NCBI RefSeq assembly: GCF_037975245.1
Contig: NC_092568.1
Span: 7,733,501-7,797,500, forward strand
Source of the DNA: Apostichopus japonicus
Taxonomy: Eukaryota > Echinodermata > Holothuroidea > Aspidochirotida > Stichopodidae
Length of the DNA stretch: 64,000 nt
Direction: 5' to 3'
Under the pieces are notes generated by a model. The model did not search any database and was not told the origin of the DNA. It saw nothing but the letters and a program-made list of their open reading frames with translations. Below, piece after piece: positions 1 to 11,206 of the stretch; position 1 is the first letter of the stretch, and every line of letters begins with the position of its first letter. A program made the translations under genes and the position numbers.

Positions 1-238
1 TGTCTTTCCACAAGAAATGGCATTTCTTACTAGACTCTATGGAATTACAAGAATAGATTTCAAGTTATGGTTTAAGTTTCATATCGTCGTGGAAGCATTA
101 TATTACAAAAACAAATCTTTTGACAGGAAACCGCATCGTACGTGTAAGACTAAATGCAAATATAAATGTTGTGACGTCGTTATATATTAATATTGTACCA
201 GCTTAGTGAAAGTGTACTTGTTGTATTCATATGCGTAG

Positions 239-2618
239 GTCTTGAAGGAGGTATTGAGAATTGCCCCACCAGTGACGGGAGTGCAGCGAACTAACGAAGA
301 GGACATAATTGTAAATGGATTGAAAATCCCAGCAGGAAGTAACATATCAGTGAGTATACATGTTACAATACTCTGTATAGGCTGCCTGCTTCTGTATTTA
401 GTTACTCTTTGTGTATAACTTTTCTACTTAGGAAGAGGATCTTGATAACTATGACTTCATTATGACGTAAATAAGGTGATTCCGACGAATACAAATTGTT
501 CGGAGATTTGTGAATGTTTCTCAACTTTGCGAATATCCGAATTACCGTGCATAACGAAAAGAGGGGTTGCATGTAATGGGGAAAAAACATATTCTTTTTC
601 TTTATAAAAAAGTGTCAAAAACAGAGGTTCTAGTCCGTTATAATAGAAACTACAAATAAAGACAAAAGCCCCCAGACTAACTCAGTTAATACCAAAATCA
701 TTATTAAGGATTTTTAATATCGAAAATTGGGCAATCCCAATGCAAAAAGGTTGCTTTAACTGAATATTGCATGAACAAATGCATCCAATTAATCTTGGTT
801 TAACTTAATCATGTGCCGAAAGTTGGTGATTTTAGGATATAAAACTGACTACGTTTTTAATTTGTCAGCTGAACACTTATGCACTGGGACGAGATGAGAG
901 ATTCTGGGACGAGCCAGAAGTATTCAATCCAGAAAGATTCAGAGAAAAAAATAGCAGGTATGAATGAATGAATGAATAAGTGAGTGAATTAGTGAATAAA
1001 GGAAGACACGAGTGAGTGAATCAATGAATCAATTTTAATGAATTCACGGACGGACGGACGGACGGACGGACGGACGGACGGACGGACGGACGGACGGACG
1101 GACGGACGGACGGACGGACGGACGAAAAATACATTTTTTTCAATTCATTTTTCTTTTAAATTATCTTTCCTGAGAGGAAAATTGCATGCTTTACGGTAGA
1201 AATAGCACATGTCCTTCTCTATGAGTTGGAAAAATCCAGAATAATATTTAAAAAGTGCAATACTGCGACACTTACATCTGAGATAACATGCTAAGCAACT
1301 GAAACTCCGGTTTTGTTGAACAGATTACTACGTTTATGGTATTTGCAATTGATAACAATTCACTTTGTAGTATCACTTCATCTATTTGATGAAAATCACA
1401 AGTTTAGAATGTCGAATAAACGTCTTAATTTTGGATCTTTTGCATATCACTTTATTATAAACTTTCACAAAATATTGTCTTTATAATCCGATTTACTTTT
1501 TGCCCATATTTATGCTGCGGTCTTTTGCCTTTTCTTCAAATAATAGACATATGTACGCCTACTTTCCGTTTAGCTTGGGACCGAGGGTATGCATTGGACA
1601 ACAATTCGCATTGGTAAGAATTAAGAAAAGTTAGGAAATCCCAAACAGTTTTGAAATAGCAAATAGTTTCTCAAAATAATTGTACACGGAAATATTTGTG
1701 TACATTATTGGAGTGTGCCAATTTTGCTTTGTGTGTTGTTTGTTTCGTTTAGTTTTGTTTCGTTTCGTTTTTCTTTTTGGTCTATTTAAAAGATTAAAGT
1801 TGCAGTACCAAGTGTATTGAATAAACATGGAACAATAAACATGTTAACTGAGGCCCATCAGATTTCATCAATTTAATCTTGAAGCTTTCATCGTTTTATT
1901 ATTTACTTAACTTTTCCGTTTTATTTTATGTGAATGAAAATGTTTTATAACGAACTCCTTTACTACAATACATTTCTTACAATATCTTATTATTCGGACA
2001 TTAGGATGCAGTACAATGCGAACTTGCAGACATATTATTTGAGGTTAAAAAATTAATTTGTTCTCTTATATCGACTGATGTGTTATATTCACGAGAACTT
2101 GAATATTTCAAACTTTAAGAGAAATTCTATAACCAAATGGTAAATTTGGTACTATCCCCAAAATTCATTTCCGCAATTTAAGTTACTAAAAATACGTCAC
2201 AAGATTGTTGGTAGTCATATTCAGGGGCGTCGAGAGCCCCTCGGTCAATTATGCCTGAAGGCCCCGATTTTGCAATGTTCATATATCCTACACTTTACCA
2301 GCCCTCTATATTCCCCTGGCACTCAATTTAACCCATGGCCCGGGCTTTACCCCAGACCCTCCCACCCACTGCTCCGACCACCCCAACCCCACCCCCCCCC
2401 GCGCCTTTGAGGACAGCTAATAGCATGATTTGTACTTGTAATATTCTTTTCCTCCTCAGCTCGAGGCAAAGGTGGTTCTTGCCAAATTCCTGCAGCTATA
2501 TAAGTTCACTTTGGTTCCCAATGTCCAACTGAAGACATACATAGCTGGTACTCTGAAACCGGTGCATAAGACTCCTTTATATCTTAACGTACGAAGAGAA
2601 AACGTCCGCAGCTCTTAA
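239..2618 (+). CDS. CYP46A-like cytochrome P450, C-terminal four exons
   Basis: Heme monooxygenase of the cytochrome P450 superfamily, probably membrane-bound in the ER. The closest family I recognise is CYP46A (cholesterol 24-hydroxylase in vertebrates). Exons are 239-349, 869-957, 1547-1613 and 2460-2618. All have GT-AG borders and phases that add up, giving the last 141 residues and a TAA stop. The first exon carries the K-helix ExxR motif (KEVLR, then IAPP). The second carries the PERF-type motif (FNPERF). The third carries the heme-ligand loop FSLGPRVCIG with its axial Cys. The fourth carries the L-helix and final strands (LEAKVVLAKFLQLY). The 5' part lies upstream of the window. All key residues in this part are intact, so a working gene is likely. 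The sterol substrate is inferred from family resemblance only. Confidence 0.9.
959..1124. repeat. Tetranucleotide microsatellites (GAAT-type, then ACGG)
   Basis: A short imperfect GAAT/GAGT run (about 959-1030) is followed by about 20 nearly perfect ACGG units (1046-1124). Both lie in the P450 intron that starts at 958. Confidence 0.95.
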
Positions 2619-3112
2619 AACACTTGTTATCACTCGAGAGGATCATAACTTCCATCGAATGAACATTTTGTATTACAACTTAACAGCGTTAACATTTGCA
2701 ATCACTTCAATGCTTTTCATAGGTTTCAACATATGCAGTCTATACTCAATCCTCACTGTGTTTTAGCTGTCTGTTTTCAAATGATTCGTCATTTTCCCGC
2801 CAATTTCATTATAAAATTTGTCGAATTAAGCTTAAAGTGGCAGACGTATAGCCTATTTTGAAAGGGAAAGAATTTGGTTGTATTTATTTTCAACCGAGCG
2901 TCGTTCCATCATTCTAAAGTCAAATTCATATGTAAGTTCTGATCTCAGAGTTCAGATCGACAGTATGTATGTATTTTAGATCCTCCTGCAAGCAGGAACT
3001 CGCGAAGGAACTCTCATGTAGTCAGTAGTCAGTCTCTTAGATTCATATTTAACGTCCATGATTATGAATTGTCAATTGTCAACAAATCTGTAACTGGACG
3101 ACATACATTAAT
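2619..3112 (+). other. P450 3' flank and likely 3' UTR
   Basis: No coding signal is seen after the P450 stop. The first clear AATAAA hexamer is at 3297-3302, past the tRNA-like insert, so the transcript end is uncertain. Confidence 0.4.
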
Positions 3113-3184
3113 CTTGGAGTGACTCGAACTCGTGACCTTATGATTGAAAGGCACCGGTGTTAACCACTGATCTAACACTCCTAA
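3113..3184 (-). repeat. tRNA-like sequence, probably a tRNA-derived SINE head
   Basis: On the minus strand there is an A-box-like TTAGATCAGTGG and a B-box-like GAGTTCGAGTC at tRNA spacing, and the ends can pair (GGAGTG with CACTCC). The D-stem and T-stem do not pair well. A tRNA pseudogene or SINE head is therefore more likely than a working tRNA. Confidence 0.5.
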
Positions 3185-3384
3185 GTATGATCAAGTTTTA
3201 CCACCATTTTCTCTTCTATCTCTTTTACTTCATCCTTTGTTATACCTTGCGCTCATTAGTTAAATAACAACTTGATCTTGATTATGCACTTTTGGAATAA
3301 AGAACAGGTTTTGAATACTTTAGCGGTAGAGGAAACAACATGTAACTAAAGAGTAAATTGAAGAAGTCAGATATGGAATGTTTA

Positions 3385-3688
3385 AGGCGCCGTCAAAATT
3401 ATAAAACCTTTCTATGCAATTTGGCCCTGCAAAATGTTGAAATGATTGACATTCTGATGTAAGCTTAATTCATCATTTCTTTGCAAACTGTGTAATTGGT
3501 GAAATATATTAAGTGATACGCTTTCAGTTTGCTTCCAAGCAAGGTGTTGAATTAATTCTTCACATGTTAGATTTAAGGAATTAGTCATTTTGTTGCAAAT
3601 TGTTAATACATTAGCTGAACAATTCAAAATACTTTCTTGAAAATTGCTACAATTTTTACAGCAATATGTTAATATTTTGACGGCACCT
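3385..3688. mobile_element. 304-bp MITE, PIF/Harbinger-like
   Basis: The ends form a near-perfect 15-bp inverted repeat: AGGCGCCGTCAAAAT on the left and, in reverse complement, AGGTGCCGTCAAAAT on the right. Each end is flanked by TTA (3382-3384 and 3689-3691). A 3-bp TTA/TWA duplication is typical of PIF/Harbinger elements. No transposase is encoded; the 71-codon minus-strand frame inside has no recognisable domain. The family assignment rests on the duplication and short size only. Confidence 0.7.
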
Positions 3689-3691
3689 TTA

Positions 3692-4275
3692 CGTTCAGAG
3701 GAACTCGTAATTCCATGAGTTCAAAAAACTAGATCATATTAAAAACTTCTTTATCATTTTAAATACTTCTTTATAATTTACTATTCAAAAGAGGGCAGCG
3801 TTTAGAACGCTCCTGTGTGGTATGCTTGAAATAAACAAAACGATTCCAAAAGTCATCTTTAACAAGAGCTATGTTTGTTTGCGTTTTCTTTATTTCTGGT
3901 TTCTTTGCTCCAAGGCATAACTTAATATTGTTTATTATTTTGATTTGTATGTTTTATTGTAAAGCGCCTTAGAGCGATTTTATATTGAATAACGCGCTAT
4001 AAAAATTCTATAAAATAAAAAATAAATAAACTCAATGTTAAATTATGTACTACTTATGTTGCCAACATTGAGCAAATATGTATACTTATGTTTCTTATTC
4101 TCCCCCACCCCCTCCCCAACTCCTCTTTGCTTTTAACTTTTCGTATCTTGTCCATACATGTAATTTACCCAAGAAAACAGATTGTACTCTATCGATAACT
4201 TGTGTAAAGCCTCACATATCTTCGACCTTTACATTACGCATATGTACTTAACTATGTTTATCACAATATTTTCTA
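3692..4275. other. Intergenic, no gene recognised
   Basis: AT-rich sequence with an A/T-rich run near 4010-4030 and a C-rich tract near 4102. No splice-bordered coding exon was recognised. Confidence 0.5.
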
Positions 4276-4592
4276 TCAAATCCTTCTTCGCAAGCCTTCA
4301 AACTTTAATCCATGACAAGTACCTCCTAATATGTTAACACTTGTCATAAAATCTCACATCGAAATTTGAACTAAACACTGTGTTTTTCACAATGCGTTTT
4401 ACTCGTGTCATAAGAGACATGGTTGTTAGTAGTTCCATAGGACATATTTCAAGTTAACCGTCATAAGAGCAAACACTTCATCAAATCCTTCATCGCAAGA
4501 AAACCCTTCAAACTATTATCTATGACAAGAACCCCTTCATATTTTTAATACTAGTCATAAAATCTCACATAGAAATTTCGAACCAATAAACA
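4276..4592. repeat. Diverged tandem duplication, about 200-bp period
   Basis: The segment at 4276-4382 recurs at 4480-4592 with small indels. Both copies read ATCAAATCCTT, then CGCAAG, CCTTCAAACT, ATGACAAG and CATAAAATCTCACAT in the same order. Confidence 0.75.
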
Positions 4593-5740
4593 TGATTGTT
4601 TCAAAATGAGTTTCAATCAAAGCGCCACCACTGAATGGTTCCAGGCCATTAACTGGGTTGCAGGGTGTGCAAAGAACATGAACAACAAGTTCCTCTTTGT
4701 AGCAGAATGCAAATATTCATACTGGTTGTGATGATACTATACAGTCACTATGTTGTAATGAGTCAGACAAGCTGTACATTGATGGTTTGAACATATTTGA
4801 TGAAGGAAGTACAGCAACTAAAGGTGACATGAATGTAATCAAAGTGATAGATGTTGACCACCAACCTCCAGTAATATGCTTCTTGTACTCAATGTTATAC
4901 ATGTGCATATATACTAAACATTAGATCTGTCCAAGTTCACCATCTTGAGATATATTTACGAGGTTGTCACTATTTGATCATTGTTGACTCTAACTGACTT
5001 TTTGACCTTCAACAAAAACGATAGTCTTCTGGCACTAATTTTGGTTCACCTGCAAACCTAATCTGAGGTGTATTCAAGCTTCCCTTCTTGAGATATCTTG
5101 GTTAAATACTTTTCACATAGGCCTATATGGACCTCAGCTGAACCCAATTCACATGTGACTTTCACACAGAATACAGATGATGTGTTCAAATGTTTCACAG
5201 TTTTCTTGGATTTCACGTCTGCTAATCTCAAATTACCTCTACTAAAAGCAATAGAGCACATTTACCAAGCATAGTGCATCCATATGTCAATTATGAAAGA
5301 AGAACTAGCTTCCGTACTTGACTCCATTACAGATTACAACTTTAATGCTATTGTCGTTCTACTCTTCAATTCAGGAACTAACCTAGACCTAAGTTACTCT
5401 ACCACGAACGTTATACATTAATTTTTTCCACACAGGCAAAACATGCGCCGACTTGTCGTGGGAAGGATGAGTTCGGCTTAAGCAACTACTTGACAATCCT
5501 TTGATCAATCGCACAACAATGTTTACTCGGTCCAAGCCTGTGACAGAGTTGTACTTCGAACAACAACGATTCACGAACCTCTGTCTGGGTCACGTAGGGG
5601 TCAAAACGGGGTCAACAGATGAGCGACTACATTGGTTCCAGGGAACCAAAAACGGCATGACGTATGAATTATTCATATGAATATAGCTGATCATTTTGTT
5701 TTGCAAGCGTTCAGAGTCACGAGACACTTAAAAACTGAAT
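4593..5740. other. Intergenic, no gene recognised
   Basis: Several open frames of 60-70 codons occur on the minus strand. None has a recognisable domain or convincing splice borders. Confidence 0.5.
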
Positions 5741-6243
5741 GATTTAGGAGGAGCAATCCACAATCAACATTGACAATCAACCCGACGGAATATAGTTTTC
5801 TAAAGGTAGTGAGGTAAGTTATATCTTCGTCCCTCACAAATCCTAAGCATAAAATAAGTTGCATGCATCTTAAATCTGTTAATGAAGTGTTTAAGATAAC
5901 AATATCTAAACTGATCTGTACATTTAGGAGGAGCAATCCACAAGATATCAAATCATCCAGGTACCTATACTAATGTACATTGTGTCGTTAAAACGAAAGC
6001 ATAGCAAAAGCAACCCAACTACAAAGTATTGCAGCTGACATTGACAATCAACCCGACGGAATATAGTTTTCTAAAGGGTAGTAAGGTAAGTTATATCTTC
6101 GTCTCTCACATATCCTAAGCATAAAATAAGCTGTTGGTGTTAAGTGCATCCGTTCGGTAAAATAGCAGGCAAGAGTATCGAAACATGCATCTTAAATCTG
6201 TTAATGAAGTGGTAAAGATAACAATATCTAAACTTATCTGTAC
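5741..6243. repeat. Partial tandem duplication, period about 270-320 bp
   Basis: A block beginning ATTGACAATCAACCCGACGG occurs near 5770 and again near 6040. A following block, CATGCATCTTAAATCTGTTA, occurs near 5862 and again near 6184. A smaller motif, AGGAGGAGCAATCCACAA, occurs at about 5747 and 5926. The order is conserved but spacing differs, suggesting duplication followed by indels. Confidence 0.8.
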
Positions 6244-6474
6244 ATAAACATCGGAGTAGCCAATTGAAGAGTAAAAATGTACATTTGTTAAATTTCTAAA
6301 TTGTCGAGTTCAAATGTAGGAATTGTTCTCTAATAACAGGTTTTGTATTTTTTTTTTTACATATATAAGTCAACTTTGTGTAAATTAAGGGTTCTTTCTA
6401 TTAACTTTACACATATCATCAACTCCCTTAATCCCTATATGTTTCCAACCGTCGTAATATTTTTGATTTGGTGC

Positions 6475-6476
<2 letters not shown>

Positions 6477-6549
<73 letters not shown>

Positions 6550-6555
6550 TTGGTG

Positions 6556-6614
<59 letters not shown>
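6477..6614. repeat. Interrupted (TA)n microsatellite
   Basis: Two long TA runs are separated by a short GATTTGGTGCTT spacer, which also occurs just left of the first run (near 6465). They end about 30 bp before the start codon of the P450 fragment. The Tyr-Ile open frames here are artefacts of the repeat. Confidence 0.95.
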
Positions 6615-6616
<2 letters not shown>

Positions 6617-6647
6617 TTTTTTCAGTTACTACGTAAAGAGATAAATC

Positions 6648-7349
6648 ATGGTTTTCCTGAAATTATTATTTCTGGCCATCATGCTTCTCCTTTTGCTGCT
6701 TGCTGCACCTTTTGTATACACGTTTGGTCAAGTACTGCTGTTAAGATGGATATACAGACACATACCGAGCCCGAAAGTCAAAAGGTAGGCTTTATTTATG
6801 TTATAAATATTGTTACGATTTTAAAAAAAAAGTTGCGGGGGCTCTTTTTAGTCTAGATTCTTCTTGGTTTTGCTAGATATGACGAACTTATAACATTATG
6901 TAAAAACGAAACCAAATTTGCAACCAAAAAAAAAATAATGCTTGGGTATAGACGTAGTGTCGAAGATCATGTTGTAGGTCTAAAGGGTTTCTTTCTTTCT
7001 TATTTTAATTTTATTTATTTAATTCTTAGTATTTTTTGCAGTTTTAAATTACCAAAGGGGCGTACAAGATGGCGAGAACCCATTAAATTATTCTACCGCG
7101 CCTTATGTAAATGATTTGTACTAGCATTTGATCCCACCCTTGTGTATACCCCCCCCCCCCCACACCCAACACCCCATCCTTGGTCATATACGCGCGAGAC
7201 TTCTCATGTCCTCACTATATATATCTTGTTTTTACATATAGGACTTCTCAATGCACAAACACATAGTAGAATTTTACATAGCGATAATATGTATTAACTC
7301 AGATTCAGTTCGGCATTTACTCGTTTAGAATAAAGACGTATATATATAC

Positions 7350-7391
<42 letters not shown>

Positions 7392-8639
7392 CCCGTTCTC
7401 ATGTGTTTTGTTTTGCGTGTTCGTTAGAGTTAAACCAGCGGATACGTCATATACATTTGAAAAATATAACCGTATCTGATTGCAATACAAACAGAGAGGC
7501 TTAAAGTGGTGTTTGGACATAAAACTGTAGGGATTAAATACCAAATGCTAATTCGAGATGTTTCTTGATGAACGTTGTTCTCAAATGACCGTTAATATTC
7601 ATATTCGGATAAAATGAATTTTATTTAAAAAAAAATATCTAATTAATATACATTGTATTCATATTTTTTCAAATTGTTCAGTTTCCTTTTAGGACACGCT
7701 AAAGACCTTATCGAAATGGAGAAACAGGGAAAGTATTATTCCATGTTGATGGTGGATTGGTAAGAAATAGATGAGGTTGAAATTACAACGGAAACCAGCG
7801 AGAAGGGTAGTATATGTGATTCCCCCGCCCCCTCCCCACCAAAACAAATCATACTTTTTGATGGAGAAAATAGGTCATGCCTGCCTCTTCTTCAAAACAG
7901 GACATTCAGGAATTCAAAATAGATTACATACGTTTTAATACATTGGCTTATTACTTTGTAAGATATCTAGGTAACAAGTGAAGAAAGATTATTTGCATGT
8001 GTGTGTGTGTATGTTTCTTGTTTGTTTGCGTTTCTTTGTTTGTTTTCCTCTGACATAAAGAGCATATGATTTAGCTATTGCCGTGTGTTCCGAGTATGAA
8101 ACATCCAAATGACAATAAAAAAAACGTGAAAGGCCTTGAATAAATTATTCAATGTATTAGTAATGAATATTCATCTACAGAATGATGATTTCTTTTCTTT
8201 CTTTATCCCCCTTACCTTCACTTTCTTTCACAGTATATATGTATGAAACTTCTAGCTGCGTAGGTTATAACACCATAATCACGTATATTGTATGAATAAT
8301 ACGGTAAACTATTTGCTTTCTGCCCTCCCCCTCCCCCTCCCCCTCCCACTTCCCCTTTCCTCTTCCTCAAGTCCAGAATTACCGGTTGCGATTATGTTTG
8401 GCATAAATATGAATATAAATATATACAAGCATTCTCTTCATCACTAATTGGGGCCATGCGGTCCCCCATTGGTTCTGTACTTGTGAAAATGATATGATGA
8501 CCCTCAGTGCAGGTTGTGAAATTACCTATGTACATATAATGTGATATGACGGCCCCCAGTGGGGTTGTGATCATGCCTATGCTCATGTACTGGGATATGA
8601 CTGCCCCCAGTAGGGTTGTGAACAAGCTTCTGTATATAT

Positions 8640-8685
<46 letters not shown>

Positions 8686-8839
8686 CTGATGTACATATAC
8701 TGTGCTGATGTTCATATACAGTGCTGATATGCATATATATTGTGATTTTATACATAGGAAGAAAATACACGGATCCGTTTTTGTTCTGTTCTTTGTGAAC
8801 CGGGCAACAGTGATTTGCCTGGAGCCATATATCGTCAAG
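6648..8839 (+). CDS. CYP46A-like cytochrome P450, N-terminal three exons
   Basis: N-terminal part of a microsomal P450. Exons are 6648-6784, 7682-7759 and 8758-8839; phases add up to exactly 99 codons. Residues 1-30 form a hydrophobic membrane anchor ([20 protein letters not shown]), followed by the basic, Pro-containing hinge [11 protein letters not shown]. Exon 2 starts SFLLGHAKD, the usual 'FLLGH' of CYP46A. Exon 3 resembles the first beta sheet ([10 protein letters not shown]). I found no fourth exon on this strand in the next 10 kb, where repeats and a minus-strand lectin are met instead. It may be a truncated copy, a gene with a very long intron, or one half of a rearranged gene whose other half is at 239-2618. 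Confidence 0.8.
7346..7390. repeat. (TA)n microsatellite
   Basis: A simple TA run in the intron between the first and second exons of the P450 fragment. Confidence 0.95.
8440..8745. repeat. Short tandem repeats around a (TA)n tract
   Basis: About three diverged 60-bp units, each containing GATATGA, a C-rich stretch and GGTTGTGA, are followed by a TA run (about 8640-8682). Three 22-bp units starting GTGCTGAT(G/A)T then follow. They fill most of the second intron of the P450 fragment before its third exon. Confidence 0.75.
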
Positions 8840-9784
8840 GTAACAATTGTCACATTATTACATTTTTTGGCAAAACTTTTGTTCTCCCAAAATTATAGTC
8901 GGATTATTCTCAGTAACTGACTATCCTACATAAGTCTATATTTGTCAGTTGTAGATATTTTGTGCGTTGTTATTTATATGAATTCAGTCATTATGGCATA
9001 TATATTCTTTAATAGTTTCCTATTTTTTTCTCTTCTCGGTATTACGATAGAGTTAAATGCACAACTGATTATGACGCATTCAAGGGGACGGGAAATTGGG
9101 AGAGATGTCCTACAAAATATTATTATGCCCCCCCAGTGAAAAATATGGAGGGGCGGAAGTATCATTCCGCCCCCACCCCCGCTTCGCAAGTCAGAAAACC
9201 CTTTTTTCATTTCCAAATGAGAAAAAAATCTCAATTGGAGCAGCAAATTGCATCTAAGGCCAGGTGAAAATGCAAATTCTTTTACAGATTGTAGTGGGTG
9301 GGTTGAAGTGTGCTATATTGCACCAAATTGCACCTGAGGCCACCTGAAAATGCAAAAAAAAAAATCCAAAGGGGGAGGGGGGCATGGTATAAGGAAACCG
9401 TGCGAGCATTTCAAGAATATGTTCAATTCTCGACATTTGTTCGTCCAGTTCGTTTTCATATTAGTACTAATCACATCCCTTATAAACAAATAGAGAGATT
9501 TCAAACATTTTTACGAAATTTTGTTTTGAAATAACACATGTCAAACTAACATTGTTGTGCAACATCGTCAATGTTTTGAGTGACTGTGTTAACCCCGAAC
9601 CAGTGACATGCGCATGCATGTTCAGAAGTGTGGTGGCAGATTTTAATTTCTTTCTCCGACTGATTTAGGTAGAAGTAAGGGCCTGAATGGAAGGACAAGA
9701 GGGAGTGAGACCCTGGAGTAGGTAAATTGGGCTCCCATTGAAGGGAATCTGGGTTTTGTCCGCAACCATAAAAGGGTATACGCA
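8840..9784. other. No gene recognised; repeat-like debris
   Basis: I looked here for the fourth exon of the P450 fragment and saw none. A motif (GCAAATTGCATCTAAGGCCA, then AAATTGCACCTGAGGCCA) occurs twice, near 9243 and 9323, each followed by TGAAAATGCAAA. This suggests a small duplicated transposon fragment. Confidence 0.45.
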
Positions 9785-9960
9785 GGCGCGGCGGAACGGA
9801 AAAATTATTGGGGGGGGGGGGGCTAATGTGTGGAGACTATCTAAGCGGAGCGCCACCATCGGTTGGCCCGGAGCGTACAAGAAAATTTTGGGTTTTTCAA
9901 ACCCCCAGATGGCCAGAAACGGCACTTCCCGAGTGTTTTATGCTGCGAATACCTAGCCCT
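9785..9960 (+). mobile_element. Fragment of an interspersed repeat with the shared core
   Basis: It begins CAGGCGCGGCGG, passes a G-tract, and contains the roughly 50-bp core (CTAAGCGGAGCGCCACCATC onward, 9836-9889) found in five other full copies in this window. The right inverted end was not seen, so the copy is probably truncated. It encodes nothing recognisable. Confidence 0.65.
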
Positions 9961-10104
9961 AAAATATGGGTCTCAAGCCTGCAATTTCTCAGATTGCACG
10001 TAAAAGTCTGTAAAAACATTGTAATTTGTATATTCGATGGTGTTTTAAGAGAGTAGCTATTACTCGTAGTGTACTCGCAAAGACGTTTTTGAGTGTAGTA
10101 AGGG

Positions 10105-10506
10105 CAGTGGCGGAGCTAGGGGTTTTGATCGGGGGGGGGGGCAAGAATGGTCTGTAGGGGCGCTTTCGACACTATCTAAGCAGAGCGCCACCACAGGTTG
10201 GCGCGGAGCGTACAGAAAATTTTTGAGTAAAGATACTCCCTAGATTGCAGGAAATGACCCTTTCCGGGCCTTGCTAATTTGCAGATAAACGGAGAATAAA
10301 TAGGTGTCGTCGCCATTTTGTCGGAAAATTACACCAACAGAATATGACAAATGTCAATAGGTATATGAGAGCGCAATAAAATAGTCAATAATCGCGAATA
10401 AGTAAAAAGTAGTGAAAAGCTGAAAAGGGCGCCAGCAGTCCATTTGAGTCCGTCAGGGGGGGGGGGGCATCCGCCCCTGACTGTATATATGGACGCTCCG
10501 CCACTA
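10105..10506 (+). mobile_element. hAT-type non-autonomous element (402 bp)
   Basis: The left end is CAGTGGCGGAGC and the right end GCTCCGCCACTA, a 12-bp terminal inverted repeat with one mismatch. It is flanked by a perfect 8-bp direct duplication, AGTAAGGG (10097-10104 and 10507-10514). CAG-start ends with 8-bp duplications are the hallmark of hAT transposons. It carries the shared core at about 10171-10224. No transposase frame is present. A second copy is at 36729-37105. Confidence 0.9.
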
Positions 10507-10514
10507 AGTAAGGG

Positions 10515-11206
10515 GATGTTGGAGAACTGGCTGAAATGAGGCAAGTCATTGGCCTAAGACGAAGTTGTGTTACGCTTACCGGTATTCACACTCACTGCTT
10601 CCACTTTTCACTGGGTGTGAAGACGCGGTTGGGGTGACAATGTGGTCTATAGCCAGGGGACGGGCCGAGGGTCCCCCAGCAATTACTAAAATTATTACAC
10701 CTATATAGTATACGTGTGCATCGGACAGATCGACAAGTATGCATTGAAAAATGGGCAGATGCACGTTTTGGAGCATGGTAAATATTGGGGGGGCTTATCA
10801 TGCATTTGCCCCCTCAACTTTTTCATTGGGGGCTGAGCCCCCCCCCCCAAGCCCCCCACCCCGGTTCCGCCGCCACTGGGTATACGTCAAATGGTGCTTT
10901 TTGAGGTATATTTAGACTATAAGTTAGGTCTATAATTCGGTATAGACGCAAGCTTGTGGTTACAAATAAACTTGAATTGTAAAAGAAAGCCCCCCCCCCC
11001 ACCCAACTGACGTGGAGGTGTCAGCCATGGCACCCCTCCTCCACCTCTTTGGTCACACCACTGTGCCGAAAGACCGTTCAGTTATGACCGCCGTAAGAAC
11101 CATTACCGCTTATAGACGCGGGTTGAATATATCACGCGCTTGTTTTCAGTTACAGTTCAAAATCAGTTATTATTGCTTCTCCGTATAGAATGTTGTCAAT
11201 ACTCAC
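10515..11206. other. No gene recognised; one transposon-like end
   Basis: GTTCCGCCGCCACTGGG near 10863-10880 looks like the right end of another CAGTGGCGGCGG-type hAT element, whose left end was not found. C-rich tracts occur near 10839 and 10990. I searched the minus strand for a third lectin exon and found none. Confidence 0.45.

Noticed and set aside
6343-6856. Open frames rich in Tyr-Ile over the TA repeats (also near 7317, 8392, 32188 and 59533)
   Set aside because: They are translations of (TA)n microsatellites, with no domain or splice context.
9738-10056. Open frames reading SKRSATIGW... that recur at several places (also near 36652, 37434 and 32215)
   Set aside because: The shared peptide comes from the non-coding transposon core. 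Frames differ between copies and break at once outside it.
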